In this document: one piece after another, positions 44,995-59,900 of the stretch
How positions within the stretch are numbered: the stretch's first letter is position 1
Layout of the letters: each line of letters opens with the position of its first letter
Origin: Anas platyrhynchos
Taxonomy: Eukaryota > Chordata > Aves > Anseriformes > Anatidae
Length of the DNA: 64,000 nt
NCBI RefSeq assembly: GCF_047663525.1
Contig: NC_092613.1
Span: forward strand, 9,201,501-9,265,500
Direction: 5' to 3'
Notes under the pieces: model-generated
What the model saw: the letters and a program-made list of their open reading frames with translations, nothing else
The model's database searches: none
What the model was told of the DNA's origin: nothing
Translations under genes and position numbers: made by a program

Positions 44995-47900
44995 CTAGAA
45001 GAGAAGGAATGCAATTTAGGGATCCACTTTAAAAAAATAAATTATAAAAATACAACGCGTATCTCAACAATTTGAAGGTTCTTATTGCAGGGTAGCAAGT
45101 GACTGCTTCTATCTACAAACCTTAAGATATCAGACAACTGATGTCAATCAGATATTTCACTGATACTTAAAGCCAAGATTTTACATGTCCAAATTGGTTT
45201 CACTGTTCTTTGTTCTGAATGGCCAGCATAACAGCCCCCAAATGTTAATTTTAACATAAACTGCACTAACATGAATAATTGTGACTTGGTATTATGCCTA
45301 GCATCGCATCAAAAGCTTCTGATTTTTGGAATGCTTATATGTGGAATATTGTATACACATTTGATTAAGAGAAGAGAATGATTCCAGAGGAATCTCTGGT
45401 ACTGGTGTTAAGCATTGTGGTTTTACAGAGAAAGCTAAGCTCTAACAGTTGCTACTCAGGACCGAGACTATACATTAGATATAAAACTCTATTCATGCTG
45501 GGGAACTAGTTTACTAGAATGTTAAAAGCAGAGAACAGTGGGTCTCCAGAGCCTCCAGAAATTTCTTTTTGCCACGGTTTTATGTTGCAAAGCAGTGTTA
45601 GCAGCTACTGCCTGAGGCTTTGCTGCAAATGATGGGAGATGTCAGTACTATTGGGCAGTTAAATCACTGAGTTCACATCCCCTTCCAGCACACCTTAAGG
45701 AAAAAGGAGACAGCTGATGAGTCACACACCATGAAGTGTCAGAAACAAGCATGGAAAAATGTACTGACTTGCTTCTCTGCTGAAGAGATTATTGCTTCAC
45801 AATTTCTACTGTATCAGAGGTGGGAAGCCACTAGCATATTTCTAGTGTATATATGTTGAGCATTGTGGTTATTGGAACTGTCCTACCAACACTGATGTGC
45901 TGCACTTTTGAGTACACCTTCACATTTTATGCAACTTACAGCTCAAGTGATCTAGGATTGTTTACCCACCCCACAGTTTCCATTACATACATAGACCCTC
46001 CATCTGCTTTGAATGTCCACATAACTCCATGAACCTCCTACTCTTCAGAGCAGCTAGAAGCATATTTCTTATAAATTTTCCATTTATAGGAGGTCATGGC
46101 AAATGCGTGCTGGAAAATGCTTTCTGTTAAAGCTGTGTTTGATATAGACTGCCCACTCCTGCCATATCCTTGCAGCAGGGTGACATCTACTGGTCACAGC
46201 TCTGCCACGAAGGAGTACACCTTGGGAAAACAGCAATACATACTTGTGGGAGAAGGTGGAGTGTAAGGAAAGTTTTAATGATGCTTTAATGATATAATTC
46301 ACTGAATCGCTACCTAGGTGCTGCATGTTTAGGAGAGAGATGCTATTCTGAAAACTGTGCAGTTTAAATCCTACTCCTTTAACACAGCACATAGTGATCA
46401 CTGGATCTGTGACCTAGAAAATCTTTATGTAAACTATCCTTCACATTGAACCAATGTTACAGACAGCATTTTCCTGAAAAGCCATATCAGAGGACACACA
46501 GAAGGTGCTAAGAATTGTTGCATCTTTGAGGCATATCACCAGCAGCTGCAAAACAAACCTATTAATAAGGGATGGGGAACTGGACTCAAATACTGATAGA
46601 GTGAGAGCATGGGTTTACTCACTGTGATGCCAGCAATTGCAATTCCAACAATTCCAAGTAAATGCAGATTAGCATCAAGTACATTCTGGATTTCAACCAG
46701 GCAGTTCTGTTGAAAACAAAATTAAAAGATTTTCACTCCTACAAAAGTACTCTTCAAACAACTCTATTAATTCTGCTCACTAAACAACAGATGAATATTA
46801 AAAAGATTAGTGCAGTCTCTGCCCTAACCCTTGTGTCTATACTTTGTGTTTTGTTTGACAGCTTTCACAGCATATTCCCTTTTTAGTGAGACATCAGTAT
46901 TTGAATGTGCTATTATTTACTTCTTGCCTGTACAGGCTGACACATTCAAGTCATCCTCTTACAATCAGTTTACCATCAAACTCTCTCTGTGATCTGCCAT
47001 GCTCAATAAAGATGTCTGGCCCTTCAGATTGATAGAGTACTGATAAGCAGATTGATCAAGTGATAGAAGTAACAGTAGCATTCTTAAAAACAACAAACTA
47101 TCTATTCAAGAGTCTCTGCAATACTAAGACAGGCACTTGCCAAAATTCAGCTTTCACAGGGTCTTCCTTTTGTGACTCCTGTTCTGCTACATCCTTCTCA
47201 TCTTGCTTTTCCGATGGTGTAATATTATCATAGCTACAATGGGATGCTGCAAGCAGGCTTCAGAAATCAGGGCAGGGTACATTCCATATGACCTCCAATT
47301 TAGTTCCGCCTCTACTTTGTTCCATTTCATACAGAATTTCCTTGCTGGAATTCATGAGGTAAAAAGGAAGTTCTTTCTTTCTTTTACTTCTAGAATGTCT
47401 CCAATTTTACTGAATGATTGACATGAAAAATTATTAAAACAACCAGAACAGAGGACACTTGCCTTTGGCATCTGGATATTCTCTGGACAAGGTAATCCCG
47501 TTTGTTGTTCCATATTATCTTTACCACAGCATTGGAGCTAAGTGAGAAAGAGAGTGTCAAAAGAAGGGGACATCATAAACTGTTTCCTGCTGATAGTGAG
47601 TCAATTGATAACAAAAAGTAAGAGAAAAAAATATACAGATCAAGTCATAAATTTATTCCATGTACTGACTGATACCTCTGGTAGAGTTCCAACTGCATGG
47701 GTTCTCTAAAATCAATTTCAATTGTCTGTAGCCATAATAGACAAATTCCTACTGAAAAAAACCTTCCAGAAGTATCTCATAGCAAATAAAATAAGTAGAT
47801 TTTGGCAAACTGGAACCCCAAATTCCAAGGAAATAGGCATGGAGAAAGTAGAAAGTCCAAGCAGCACATATATAATTATGGGCAATGCACAAAAGCTACC

Positions 47901-50900
47901 ACAGAGAATACGAGAATCTCTATTTCTGACAGATTATTGTGCTGGGTTTGGAGACCATAATAAATCAGTTTTTCAGAGGGTTTGTTTTTACTGTTTGCAT
48001 GTCTCCCACAAAATGCTTAGAATTCCTCTTTGGGTCAGAAATAACAGCCATGGGAGAAGGACAAAAGGGTCTGAGGTTGTAAAATGTCTGCTCTAAGGAA
48101 CGTGGGAATGCTGTGAGGAGCAACAACGCCAGGGCTTGATCTCTGTGGGAGGCAGAGTAGATAAAGTGGCAAGTAGCATTCAGGAAGTCACAGGTTCTAA
48201 TGCTGATTCAGATGCTAACTCTGGGTGGCCTGAATTGAGTCACAAATTATGTTCTATTGTTTTTTTGTCTACTTGGTTCAGTCTGTGACAGTCAGTTCAG
48301 CCAGTTACTTCCTGTTGGTAACACTGTAGTTCCTGGGACATTGGTCACAGGTTTTTCTCTGGCAAAATAGAGACTCGTCCATGTACTTCTCGCTGCATTT
48401 TTGTGTATTTATTCTTGGACTTTAAAATCTAAAAGATCCATAATAGTCATATCTACTGCACAACAAAGACCAGAAGTTTTAGGTCAAATTTAAAAGCTTG
48501 GCCATTTTAAGTTTCAAAAGTAAATCTAAATTTTTAGATTTTGCAATCTAAAATCCAGAATTTTGACCTGGCAATCAGGAAACGGTTGTGAGCCTCTGAC
48601 TCCATTTTAAGCAACATTCAGTTCTCTTCTTCCCTACCTCAGTGGGAGGCATTCTGAATTTTAAATGATAATGTGATAGTAGAATAGTAGTACAAAGCAT
48701 TTAAGCTCAGGAGAGCTACTCACAGCCAAGTGGTAGTGATAGATAGTCCTGTTGACCTTCCCCGGGTTTTTCATATATTCATCATAAATGTCTTCATATA
48801 TTTTCTGGACTTCTTGTATTGCCTGCAGAAATCAGACTTTCCAAGTAAGAGGCAAATAAGTCTTACCCTCAGTCCAGTGCAGACTTCCAGCTTGTGCCAT
48901 CAACCTCTGGTGCAGAAAATTATTCTTGGTAAACTGAGGTAGACATGATAGTAAATATGGGAGGTTTTATAGCCTGATGACTATCAGAAGTACTCTGTAT
49001 GGGTCAGAATCTGCTGTTTTCTGTGTTTTGGTTAGATGCTTTCTAGTTGGATAAGTTCAATGCTTGAATTTAATCACCCTTCTCCCAAGAAATACACCCT
49101 TATCATACAGTTCCACTTGATGTTCCTCATGGATGTGACATTTGACCACACAGATAGTCTTTCTTGAGGGAGCAAAAACTGCATCCCATTCTGAAACTGG
49201 ACTTGTGATAAAACAAACTGTCATTTACTCCAGATAAGAATGTTAGAGAGTCTTGCTTGCAAAAGTCTCCTGGATACTTTTCCCTTGTATGAGCCAGCCT
49301 TCACGTCCGTCAGCCACAGTAATCTAGAACTGTCCTATTATTATCTTAGAAGAAGCTTGCTACTCACCACTTTCTTGCCTATGAAAGCAAATACTCCAGC
49401 AGTGACCTCAGCTGCAAATATCACCAACAAGCAAGCAAAGAACTGCAGAGGGAGAAGAGAACCTTATGTCAGTTTACTCTGCACAATGCGCTTTACAGGC
49501 ACTGCCACTCAGCCCCTCATTCTTGTCCAGATCTCAACAGCCTCAACAATAACTGATAGAGAAAAATGGCAAACAGAATCAGTGACAAGGGCATCAAGTC
49601 AGGCTTCTTGTAATGTGAAAACAAAGGTAGAAATGGCAAAGAGATGGCTCTAATGGCAGTTTCAAGAAAGATGGGGTAATTCTAGGAAATACATTACAGG
49701 AGGCAAGCAATGGAACTTCATGTATGGAAGCGATGCAGTAGCATAATGGATAGAGATGCTAGATTAACCAATAAAAGGACATAAGACATTTCAGATCTTG
49801 GACAGCAAAGATCCTTCCACTAATGACACAAGACATATGCTTTTGAATGATTTTCCAGCACTTCCAGGCCCTTGAAACCTTTTACTTACTGCTCCAAGTA
49901 AGAACTGAGACTCGCGCGCTGCTCCACAGCACCCAAAAAATCCAACCATGGTCATGAGAGCACCTGCTCCCACCAATACATAGAGTCCTGTGGAAAATCA
50001 GAATCAGACAAGAATGTAAGAAAGTTTTTCTTTCCAAAGTCTGCTACCTAGTTTGTCAAAAACACACATTTGTAAATACAGCCATCTCTGTCTCTCACAA
50101 AGAACATCTGTTACACAAAAAAATTGTTCTTGCCACAAAAGGAAACTAAAGATTTCTGTAGAACTCTTGGAGAATCATGGAGACAAATGAAAAGACTTCC
50201 GCCTTCCAAATTTCCTGTTCCCAGGGCAGCTCAGTCCAGCAAGAACATACATTCTACCATCCCAAATGACTTTACAGCTCTTCAATGAGGAACATAAGGC
50301 AACAAATCCAACACTGCTTATTTCTATGAAAACTGGGGCTGAAAATGTCCTCTGCTGCTACGCAGGGGTGGAACTCAGAAAACTACCTGGCAATCTATGT
50401 TCTACCAGTTGCCTGGCAGTACTTAAAAGAGGACATCTGAAGATTGTCAGGAAAGGTACGGGCATTACAATATGATGTCTCTTTGAAATCAGTACTTTGG
50501 CTTGGGAAAAAGGTGAATGCTATTGGAAAGAAGAGGAAGATTGGGAGAACACCTTGAAAGCTGTTAGAGGAAGTGAATGAAACACTAAATTTGTCAGCTA
50601 TAGTTCTGAGCTTGGCCACTGCCCAGAACAGAAGCTTGCCTACAATTCAGTGATTGGTAGTACGGCACCTTCCTTTTACAGTAACTAGCTATGTTACTGC
50701 CTGCTGGGAAGCAATATTCCAACATCACTAATGTACATTTTTTCCCCTCCAGTGTATAGATGTAAGCATCAAAAAATGAGACAGCAATAGCTTTTGAAGG
50801 CTAATAGTATCACTGCATTATGACCAGAAGACTTGGGAAAGTGTTGCCTGAAAATGGATAGAATCACAGGACTATACAAATCACATCAGATATTTAAAAA

Positions 50901-53900
50901 AAAAAATACAAACACAAAAACAAAAACAAAACAACAAACAAACACAGGTGATTCTTTGTTAAAGTAGTAGAGTACCTAAAACTTACAGGCCAAGAACCTT
51001 GCATGCTTGGCCTACAAACTCTATCTCATGATGCATGCTGCCTACATCTGAACTGCAGGATACCCTCCTAAAGCCCTTATTTCAGTAGGCAGCATCAGAA
51101 TGGCTTTGCAGCAGCCAGTGGAAATACTGCATTGCTTTCATGTTCTGGACATTCACTGCTAAATGTTGTGCAGTTGTTGACCAAAAGATACCTGCATGTG
51201 GACAAATGTAATGACATAAAGAAAAAAACAAGTGGATCATCAGATCAAATGCATTAAGAGGATAATGAAGCAATCTGTGTATGAAACTGCCTGACACAAG
51301 TACAGAATATGGCACATGGCAGTATAGCCCCATTGGTAGAACAACAGATGTAGGATCCCAGCTATGTTCAGAACTTGGCAGGACAAAAACTCCTCTCCTC
51401 TTTCTTTTTCATACGGGCTTTATCTAGGACAAAGGGAAACCAGAGTACAGAATTTTTCTTTCCTCACTTGTAAACATGAACTGCTTGACCTGTGCTTAGG
51501 CAACACATCCGTTGTGTGTGGTGTCGTTCCCATCAGACGACAGCTGTGTTTGGGCCTTGTCTCTGGGTGCCATGCCAGACAAAGTACCAAAGACTGCGCA
51601 GCGTCATATAATTCTAGTCTTGGTCTTGTGTGGGCAACATGGAGGACACAGAGATCTGCTGTGCTGATCTACTGCTTGAAAGAACAGCTTAATTTCCTTC
51701 ACCAAGCTGTATGAGGGGACAGTGGAGCTCTAGACTGTGCACACTAGATGGCACAGTGAGCCTTGCTCTCAGCTTTGGTTACTCAAACTTTTCATGAGAA
51801 TGTTTAGTATTCTCAATTACAGATCTAAATATTTTAAAATGTGACCCAAATCTTCAGAGTTAACAGAGCTGCCAGGACTTACTATTAGCAGACCTTGTGT
51901 GACCTAGACTAGAAAGCCCTACAAATGACAGTTTGCAATGATGGCTTGGAAAATGAAAAAAACAAACTGACAATATACAAGTACAGAGGATATAGTCATA
52001 CTGCCATGCAGGTGCAGCCTTTTTGAAGAAGGCAGACTCCAACCTGCTGCCTGTTCATTAGCTGTCCAGCCACTGTGTATTAGCCAGATATCCAACTCAG
52101 CTATTGTGATTCTTCTCCTCCTCCTCCATCTTTTGTGCGCTGCTTCCTTTCAGGGATTGCTGCTGAGGAAAACATTCTGCTAAATAGTAATAAAACAATT
52201 ATAATTAATATGTTTTTGCCAGATCTGTGACACCAGATACGTACGATTTGCTGCTGACTCTGTTGGCAGTCCACATTATGTGTTTCCTGGATTTTTAATA
52301 TTTAGCATCTTGGGGCTTAGTACGAGTGAGCATTCTTTAAGCTAATCACATTCACAATGCAGTGACTTTCACTGAGGGAGGGATATACAAGAATATATGT
52401 CACTCAGGAGTAGGGGTCAGCCCCTTGTTGGAGGAGAGTTGGAAAAAGCACCAGTCTTAACTTCAGTTGCAGAACCTGCTGCTCAACTGCCAAGCACTAA
52501 AACTGCCATTTTCTGAGATCTCCATGGTAACAAATAGAGTATAATTACAGAGATGTTTCCTGGGCCCTTTTCCGCATGTCACTTTCAACTAAAGTCCCTG
52601 CAATTACTTATTAGGAAACTTAGGAGACAGACTTTTTGATTAGGAAAACTCAAGAAATGTCTTCCCATTTCTTTTTGTTGCTCAGTGCTAGCAAAGACAA
52701 AGCTCTCTGAGGCTCAGGGATGAGACCACTTTCAAGAATCTTGGTTTCCTCATGTCTGAGAAACAGGCTTAGCATTTCACTTGCATGACTCACAGCTAAA
52801 CCGCTACCTCCGTTTAGAACTTCCCTTTTAAGGCATGCTACAGGAAGAACTTCTCACACTACTCACTGAACAAAGCTCAGTTTGCTGTGTGTCGCAGTCC
52901 CATAGTTTTGTCAGCCAGAAGTTTAAAACCACTTGCTTCCATCTTTTGTTCAGGAGAGTTAATTCCAGAGTTTGTCCTTGCTCAGCATGGGACTAGTAAT
53001 TGCTGACACTTAGAGAGTTATTTCTAGCTGAAAAATACTGAGGACGTGTAAAAAAAAATCCACATAACTAAATATGCTTTTAAATGTCTACTATATATAC
53101 ACACATGTAACCTTTCAAACAGGAATAAGACACTTGAATTGTAGAATGAATTGGAAGGGACCTCAAATATCACCCAGTTCAAACCCCCCAGCCATAGGCA
53201 GGGACACACACCACCAGACCAGGCTGCCCAAAGCCTCATCCAACCTGGCCTCGAACACTTCCAGGGATGGAGCATCCACAGCTTCTCTGGGCAACCTGTT
53301 CCAGTGCCTCACCACCCTCATAGTTTCTTCGTAATACCTAATCTAAATCTACCCTCTTTTATTTTAAGGCCATTAGTCCTTGTCCTATCACTACACCCCC
53401 TGACAAAGAGTCCCTCTCCAGCTTTCCTGTAGGCTGCCTTTAAGTTGGCCTAGGTCAAGCTTTTCATCTACCAGTACCCCCAAGTCCTTCTCTGCAGGGC
53501 TGCTCTCTATTCACTCATTGTCCAGCCTGTATTCATGTTTGGGATTGCCCTGACCCACGTACCTTGAAGAATACCTTGTAAAAAATTCAGAGTGACCATA
53601 TTACTTCTCAGCGTGCATTGAGGTTTCCTAGCACCCAGAGGCAGGTATGATTTTAAGGAAGGATAGCAGAGCAACAATTTCAGAAACATCCTAGATGATG
53701 TCAGTATCTGAGACAGGGAGCTACATTTTTTTTTTCCTGTGGCCTATAACAGCAATGTAGGCACAATCACCTCAAATTCTGTAATGGGAATAGACCTAAA
53801 CTAAAAAGTGAGTCTCTCTAGAAGGGAAAGAGAAAAAAAAGAGGGTGACAATGATGCATTGTATGGCATCCTTTAGAATCATGGCCTGACCTTGTGACAT

Positions 53901-56900
53901 TGTCCACTGATGGCTGACAAACTTGGCTACATAGGATCAACAAAGAAGAAGACAAAGCCAGAAATTTGGTGGTATTAATGCCATACATTGCTGTGGAGGT
54001 AGTATCACATGTCAGAAGTAACTAAGCTTCACTAAACCCTGCTCCTTTTAAAAAAGAAAGTAGGACGGAAAGCAAAGCTTTAATCAGCTTCTATTCATAA
54101 GTGCTTCCATTGTAAAATACAAAGCCTTGACATGGCCTTCAGCTTGGCATCCGCAGCTCAGCAGAGAAAAAAAAAAAACAAACACAGTTTATAGTCACAA
54201 AATGGAACACATTTGATAGCTAGAAAATCTGACACAAAGAGCTTCTCCACAGAGCATGGCAAAATAAAATGTGCAAGTCAGGTCAAGGCAGAGATTTGAG
54301 AATAGTCTAGCTGCAGCTTTTTGTGCAACAAAAGTAGAAAAGTACAAGGCAGAAAGGAAGCAAATGTTTTTGGCCTGTACAATGATTTTTTTTTCTTACC
54401 TCATTTTGCCTCTGTTCTTTTCCTGATTTCTAATTTGGTATCTTTTTTGATCTCTGTCTGCCAATGGAGAGGAGAGTTTGACAACTTACTAGTCACTGAG
54501 TTCGTTGTCGTAGTGTTTGGCACCACACATCCCATACAAAAAGCAGACATCAGATGGAGAGAGAATACTGAAAACAGGCATATTGCTATGACAAATAGGG
54601 CAAACATCAGACCTATAAAGACAGAAACCTGCCAACTGTTTGGCTACCTGCAACTCAAGAATATTTATTATATATGTTCATGTAGGACCTAAAAAGCAAG
54701 TCACTCTCAGCCCCTGAATGCCAAAGGTATGCATTTGGACAAAGTAACAACTGTCCCTAGAACCAGAGTCCCTCTATGCTCCCATTGCAAAGAATCATGT
54801 GGTAGGCAGAAGTGTGTCCTGCCAATGTTTTATGAGGCAGAAAGGAAACACTGCAATACAAACCAGGCAGATAGGAACCTACTAATGTGGAAATTAAAGC
54901 CATTCTTATTTCATACAATGCATGAACTGTTATCACCACCATCAGATATAGTCTGCCAGCCTCCTAGACTGGTAGAGATCTAATTTCATAGTCTGAAGTA
55001 GATCACATTCACAAAGTCAGTTTTCTTCAAAATCTTACTGACAGCTATGAGACACAAATCCGTGCCTAGAGCATACTGCATAGAGTCAGAGGAGACAATT
55101 GTATGCTGTCTGTCTGGCTTTATTTCACATGGGTTTCGTGTTTACCTGGCTGCTATGGTCACTTTCCATTTTAAATAGTTCTACTCTTTCTTTTTTGGGC
55201 TGAGTAACTAACACTGAACAAAATGCCAGCTGTTCATACTCTACTGAGAACACAAGCAGCTCTGTTCTTGGCATAAGTGATCCAGAGGCAGTGATGACAG
55301 GAGTCCTAGAACCCAGACACGACCTGAAAAGAGTTTCTTGCAGTTATATGTAAATTACAGTCTTGGAGGCAGATGTGCTTCTCCCTAGATGGACTGAGGC
55401 TGTCAGACCCTCAGCAGAGCACCAAGGAGCCTGTAGTGCAAGTGCACTGTTGGAAAAAATGAGAAAATACATGTAGGAGTTGGAAATAACAGGCCAGACA
55501 GGAACAATTGTATATGTTACATTCAGTGGCAGAGTCAGTTTTTGAAATGAGCTTGTTACTGAACATTACCATTTTTGTGTTAAAAGATTTTTAGTATAAA
55601 TTTATCTGTTAAATACATTTTCAAAACTAGAGAAGAGAGGCAGAGTTCTCTGAAGGAAGATGAATTTCTGGAGAACTGGAGCATACCCTTAATTTGAGCA
55701 TAATGCACATAATTATGTGTTGTGTGAATACAACATGGTTAATCGTCCTGGAACCACAAAAGCATTGCAGATAGTGGCCAGTTTGTAGGCTTCTGCTGGT
55801 ACACAATTCCTGAATTTCAGTTTAAAAGCAACCACACTGTAATGTAACATCCTGGTTTAATGCCTCCCCCTTCACACAGAATACCAGCATTTGTCACATA
55901 TCTTGGTCATGGGCATCTCACAACTCTGAATAATTATGTCCCAAATTCACATAAGCGCAAATGTATCACATATCACCTTGTCAGTAGTCTCCAATGGCTC
56001 TGTCAATGACTACTTCACCCTGTACTAAGGTTCACTGAAGTCAGAGGTATGAGATCAGTATTAGTTAGGTTCTTAAACCCAACAGGCAATTTTCAGTGGG
56101 CTTCATTGATGCCAGCAGAATTGCAGATTGCATGCAGCTTGACTTGTGAAAGAAGAGCCGATATTAAATCATCTTTGGAGCTGTGTGTGTTTTTTAGCAT
56201 CCCTGCAAAGATGCTACAAGCTGGCTTGCTGCCTCCCAGCACCTTTGCTTACAGGAAACATCTAGTTTCTTAGTGTCTGATTGCCCATGTAATGAAAGCA
56301 CTTGGCAACATAGGTACATAGTTCTGCACAGAACCATATTATTTTCTTCAAGCATTGCTAGACTGAGGATAAAAGATTAATAAGTTGACGTACACTCAAA
56401 GTTGACAAACACAATCAGCTGTACGTAGTGCCGTACAGCCTGCTACAACTATTCACTCATGCAAGAATATTACTGCCTTTTTTGCTTTGAAGCTTTTCCT
56501 AAATAATTAAGTGTTGAACCTGTGGTGCTGGACCCTGCCCTGCACAACACTGTGCTGCCTCTGCACGGGCAGTCTGACCAGAATAAGGTACAACTGCTTG
56601 ATCACTCACTGAGGTAGGCCATGGAATACCCTACATACTCAATGAATCGTATTGTAAGAGTTCAGCATTTGCAATAATGAGACCAGCGTGCAGACACTTA
56701 AGGTGACTTGCAGCAGCCCAGGTAAAAGAGAACAGGATGCATCAAAGAAAGAGATAGTGTAACTGTCAGTTCAACTGTTGCTGCTGTGTGGACCGAGCTA
56801 GCTTTTTGATAGCTGTGCACAGGGGGAGTAGGGTGGGAGAAAGATGAGGATAATTTACCAGGCAAAAAACATGAAGTGCATTATCATGCTTAAGTGATTA

Positions 56901-59900
56901 ATTTAAAAAACAACCCTTCTGGATTTCAGCACATGACGCATATAAAACAATTAATCTGAGCTAGATGGACAGATTATTTTTAGTTAATTGGCTTGTTTTG
57001 TTAGAATTCTGACTTTGTGGTGGCTTTTTCTTCTAGGTAAGAACTCTCTCTGGTGTGATCCTGGCTCATAGGTACTGACTGCTAGGTTTTATGATCCAGC
57101 ATAGAGACTGAAGACTTTTGAACCACTTTCACTTTGAGATAGTGTTTTTTGGTGGTGGTGGTGTAGTTTTTTTTTTTTTTTTTTTTTTTTTCTGGTAGGT
57201 TGTTGATTATCATAAATCAAGATGATTTCTAATGCAGTAGCTTTCATTTTCCACTCAGGATCACTATCAGCCTTTTCTAAACAAACTTTATTCACTGCAG
57301 AAAAAACTTGCACACAGGATGATAGGAAGAAAGACAAACACTGCTTACATTTTAGGTACAGACTAAAAGCCTCTGCAAGGTCTAATTTTCATGATAGCAA
57401 GAACAGTCAATCCTCTTCTTGCGGTATTGCATCACTATACAGAGGCTACTTTGTCAATAGTTCTCATGTTAGGGCTGATAGAATTTGATAGGCTATGGAT
57501 TTTGGAGAGAAAATACTGCTGACCAAAGGTACAGTGTTTGACTCCAAAAGACCTGAATAGAATATAACAGAATGAGGCACAGAAGCAGAGAACTGTCGTT
57601 AACTGCTAGCCAGCTCCTGTTTGCGTGGGCACCCATTCCTATGGAGAAAAAATACTAATATCCTTCAACTCCAGACATGACTTAATATCGTAAGGCATGC
57701 ACCATCTAATTGTACCTTTCAAAGCCAGAATGATCACTCATGCTCTCATAGACCCCAAGAAAAAGCCACAGCCACCCTGAAACTTCCATCCACAGCTGGT
57801 CTGGCTCTGGACTGTAGCATGGACCACGGAACATGGGCATAGAGAGCATAATATATCAGAAAGTTTGCGATCTCTGGCTGTGCAGGAGAAGCAATGACTC
57901 AGTGCTGCCCATTAAGAGAAGAATCATCCAGGTCGATCCATTTGCATTCATCATTATTACCCTTCTTAACAGGGCTTCATTTTTAGTGCTGCTGGCAGTG
58001 ATGTGACCCTCTCACTTCTTTTATTAGAGGTACACAGAGTTTGTTCTCCATGTTGTCCATGAAGCTAAAACAGATTTTCCTCTTCATCCACCAAATGCAA
58101 AGAGCGGAGAGCAAATGTCTTGAACTGTCCTTCAAAAAACCCCTTTGCTGGTTTTTACTTAAATGCTCAACTTGCACTCAACAGGCGCTTTGTCTTCTCG
58201 TCTGTGGTTTAGGTATTTTTCAATTTAAGAACAGCACTGCTACAAAGAACTAATGAAGGACCAATCAATTGCGAGACAGCAGAAAGTTCATGTCAGGTTC
58301 ACACAGGCGTACTTCTTACCCTTCTGACTGTTGCAGACTTTCCTGCTCAGTAAAAAGCTCACGAGAATCTTGGCACTGCAGCCTCAGAAAGGAGGAGTGA
58401 AAGATCTTTTTTCCATTTGGTCAGTACAGTGTCACACACAACTCAGATAAAAGAGGTGACTGCCCAGCTATTGACCTTTGCTTAAATTATTATTATTATT
58501 TACTTGAATACAGCTAAGAGAGGAATATATGAAACCTACCAGAGCTGAACTGCAGTAAGAAGAGGAAAGGTACGTTTTTGCCTAACTGCCCTGAAGCACA
58601 TGCACAGAAAACATACTATGAGATGGAGTAACACGAAAATATTGTCATGCCTGCCACTGCAGTGAGAACTCCAAAAGCTGGAACTGGAATGAGAGGATGT
58701 CCAATTTTAGGAAGCTACTCCTTGAATATAGTTGAAGCTATCTTTCACTCCAGTGTGCGATTCATTCAGTAGATTAGATGGCGACTGCATGGGTCAAAGA
58801 GTTCCAGTTTCATCCCCTTATGTTGTAGGTTAAAAAACTGCAAGCTGCAGTGGGGAAGATGGATTACTGAACACAAAACTGCAAGCAACAGAAAAGTAAC
58901 ACCACATATGTGCTTGACCTCAGCACTGCTGCCTGCAAGTTGTTCTGAAACCAACAAAAACATTTCAGTGGCTGGAAAAGATGAAGAGGCCTGGTTGCCA
59001 AGTCATGGCCCAAACTATTCCAAGGGGTAGAAGAGACAGCTGGACTGCTGCTAAAGAACAAGGCTATTTAGAGAAACTCATTCTGGCCTATTGGAAAATG
59101 CAAGGATATAATTACCAATTATTTTAAAATAAAACAAAATTTCAGATGCAGGAAAAAAAAAAAAAAAAACAAACAAAAAACACAACACTTTATAAGGAAG
59201 CAACAGAGAGAAACTGGTTAGATTCAGCTGGCAGCTCAGTACAGGTACAAAAAGAGCAGAATGTGCTGCTCTTTGGAAGCAAGAAAATGAGATATTATCC
59301 ACAAGATGGTGATTCTAGACAGTGCCTCAACCTACAAAGCAGTGCTTCAACCCACAGACATCTAAATGCAGCTGCAGTGTCCTTCCAAGCGCTGATGCTG
59401 AGCTTATCTGATCACAGGGACTTGGGTTATCACAAGGCAGCCACAACAGTGGTCAGTGGAACAAAGTTAAAGAAATTGTTTTTAAATATATGGCCATGTG
59501 TTTGTATCTCCAAGTCATGTTGGTGATCTGCTTTGTCTTTCAGCCCTTTGGGCAGCTGCATGTAGTGTACTGCACAATATTTCATATTAAGAGTTGCTAT
59601 GCAGAATCCTGGCTGTCACCCAAAATGCATGTTACCGTGCAAACACACAAAACCAAATAAACAACACTCCTAGAAACTGTGAGATGGGTTAAATGCACAA
59701 ATGTCGAGGGGGACTTGAAGTCTCCTACAGAGCTAAAGCGCTTGAGACCATCAAGTGCAGCCTTGTCTGCTGCTTCTGTTGAAAAACAAAATAAACCAAC
59801 CAACCAACCAAACAAAAAACAAACACAAAAACACACTGGTGCTTCACTTATCACTGATCTTTTACTATTGCCTTAGTGATTGTTGACCTCTTCAGGTTTC

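Larger units (their letters stand above)
44995..49889 (-). other. TSPAN2 introns 3-7
   Basis: Introns of 0.4 to 1.6 kb. I see no repeats or other genes in them; the plus-strand open frames at 47722-48096 and 49240-49653 are shadows or chance. Confidence 0.5.

Noticed and set aside
53074-53432. Two overlapping plus-strand frames of 86-93 codons
   Set aside because: They are antisense to CR1 sequence and have no independent support.
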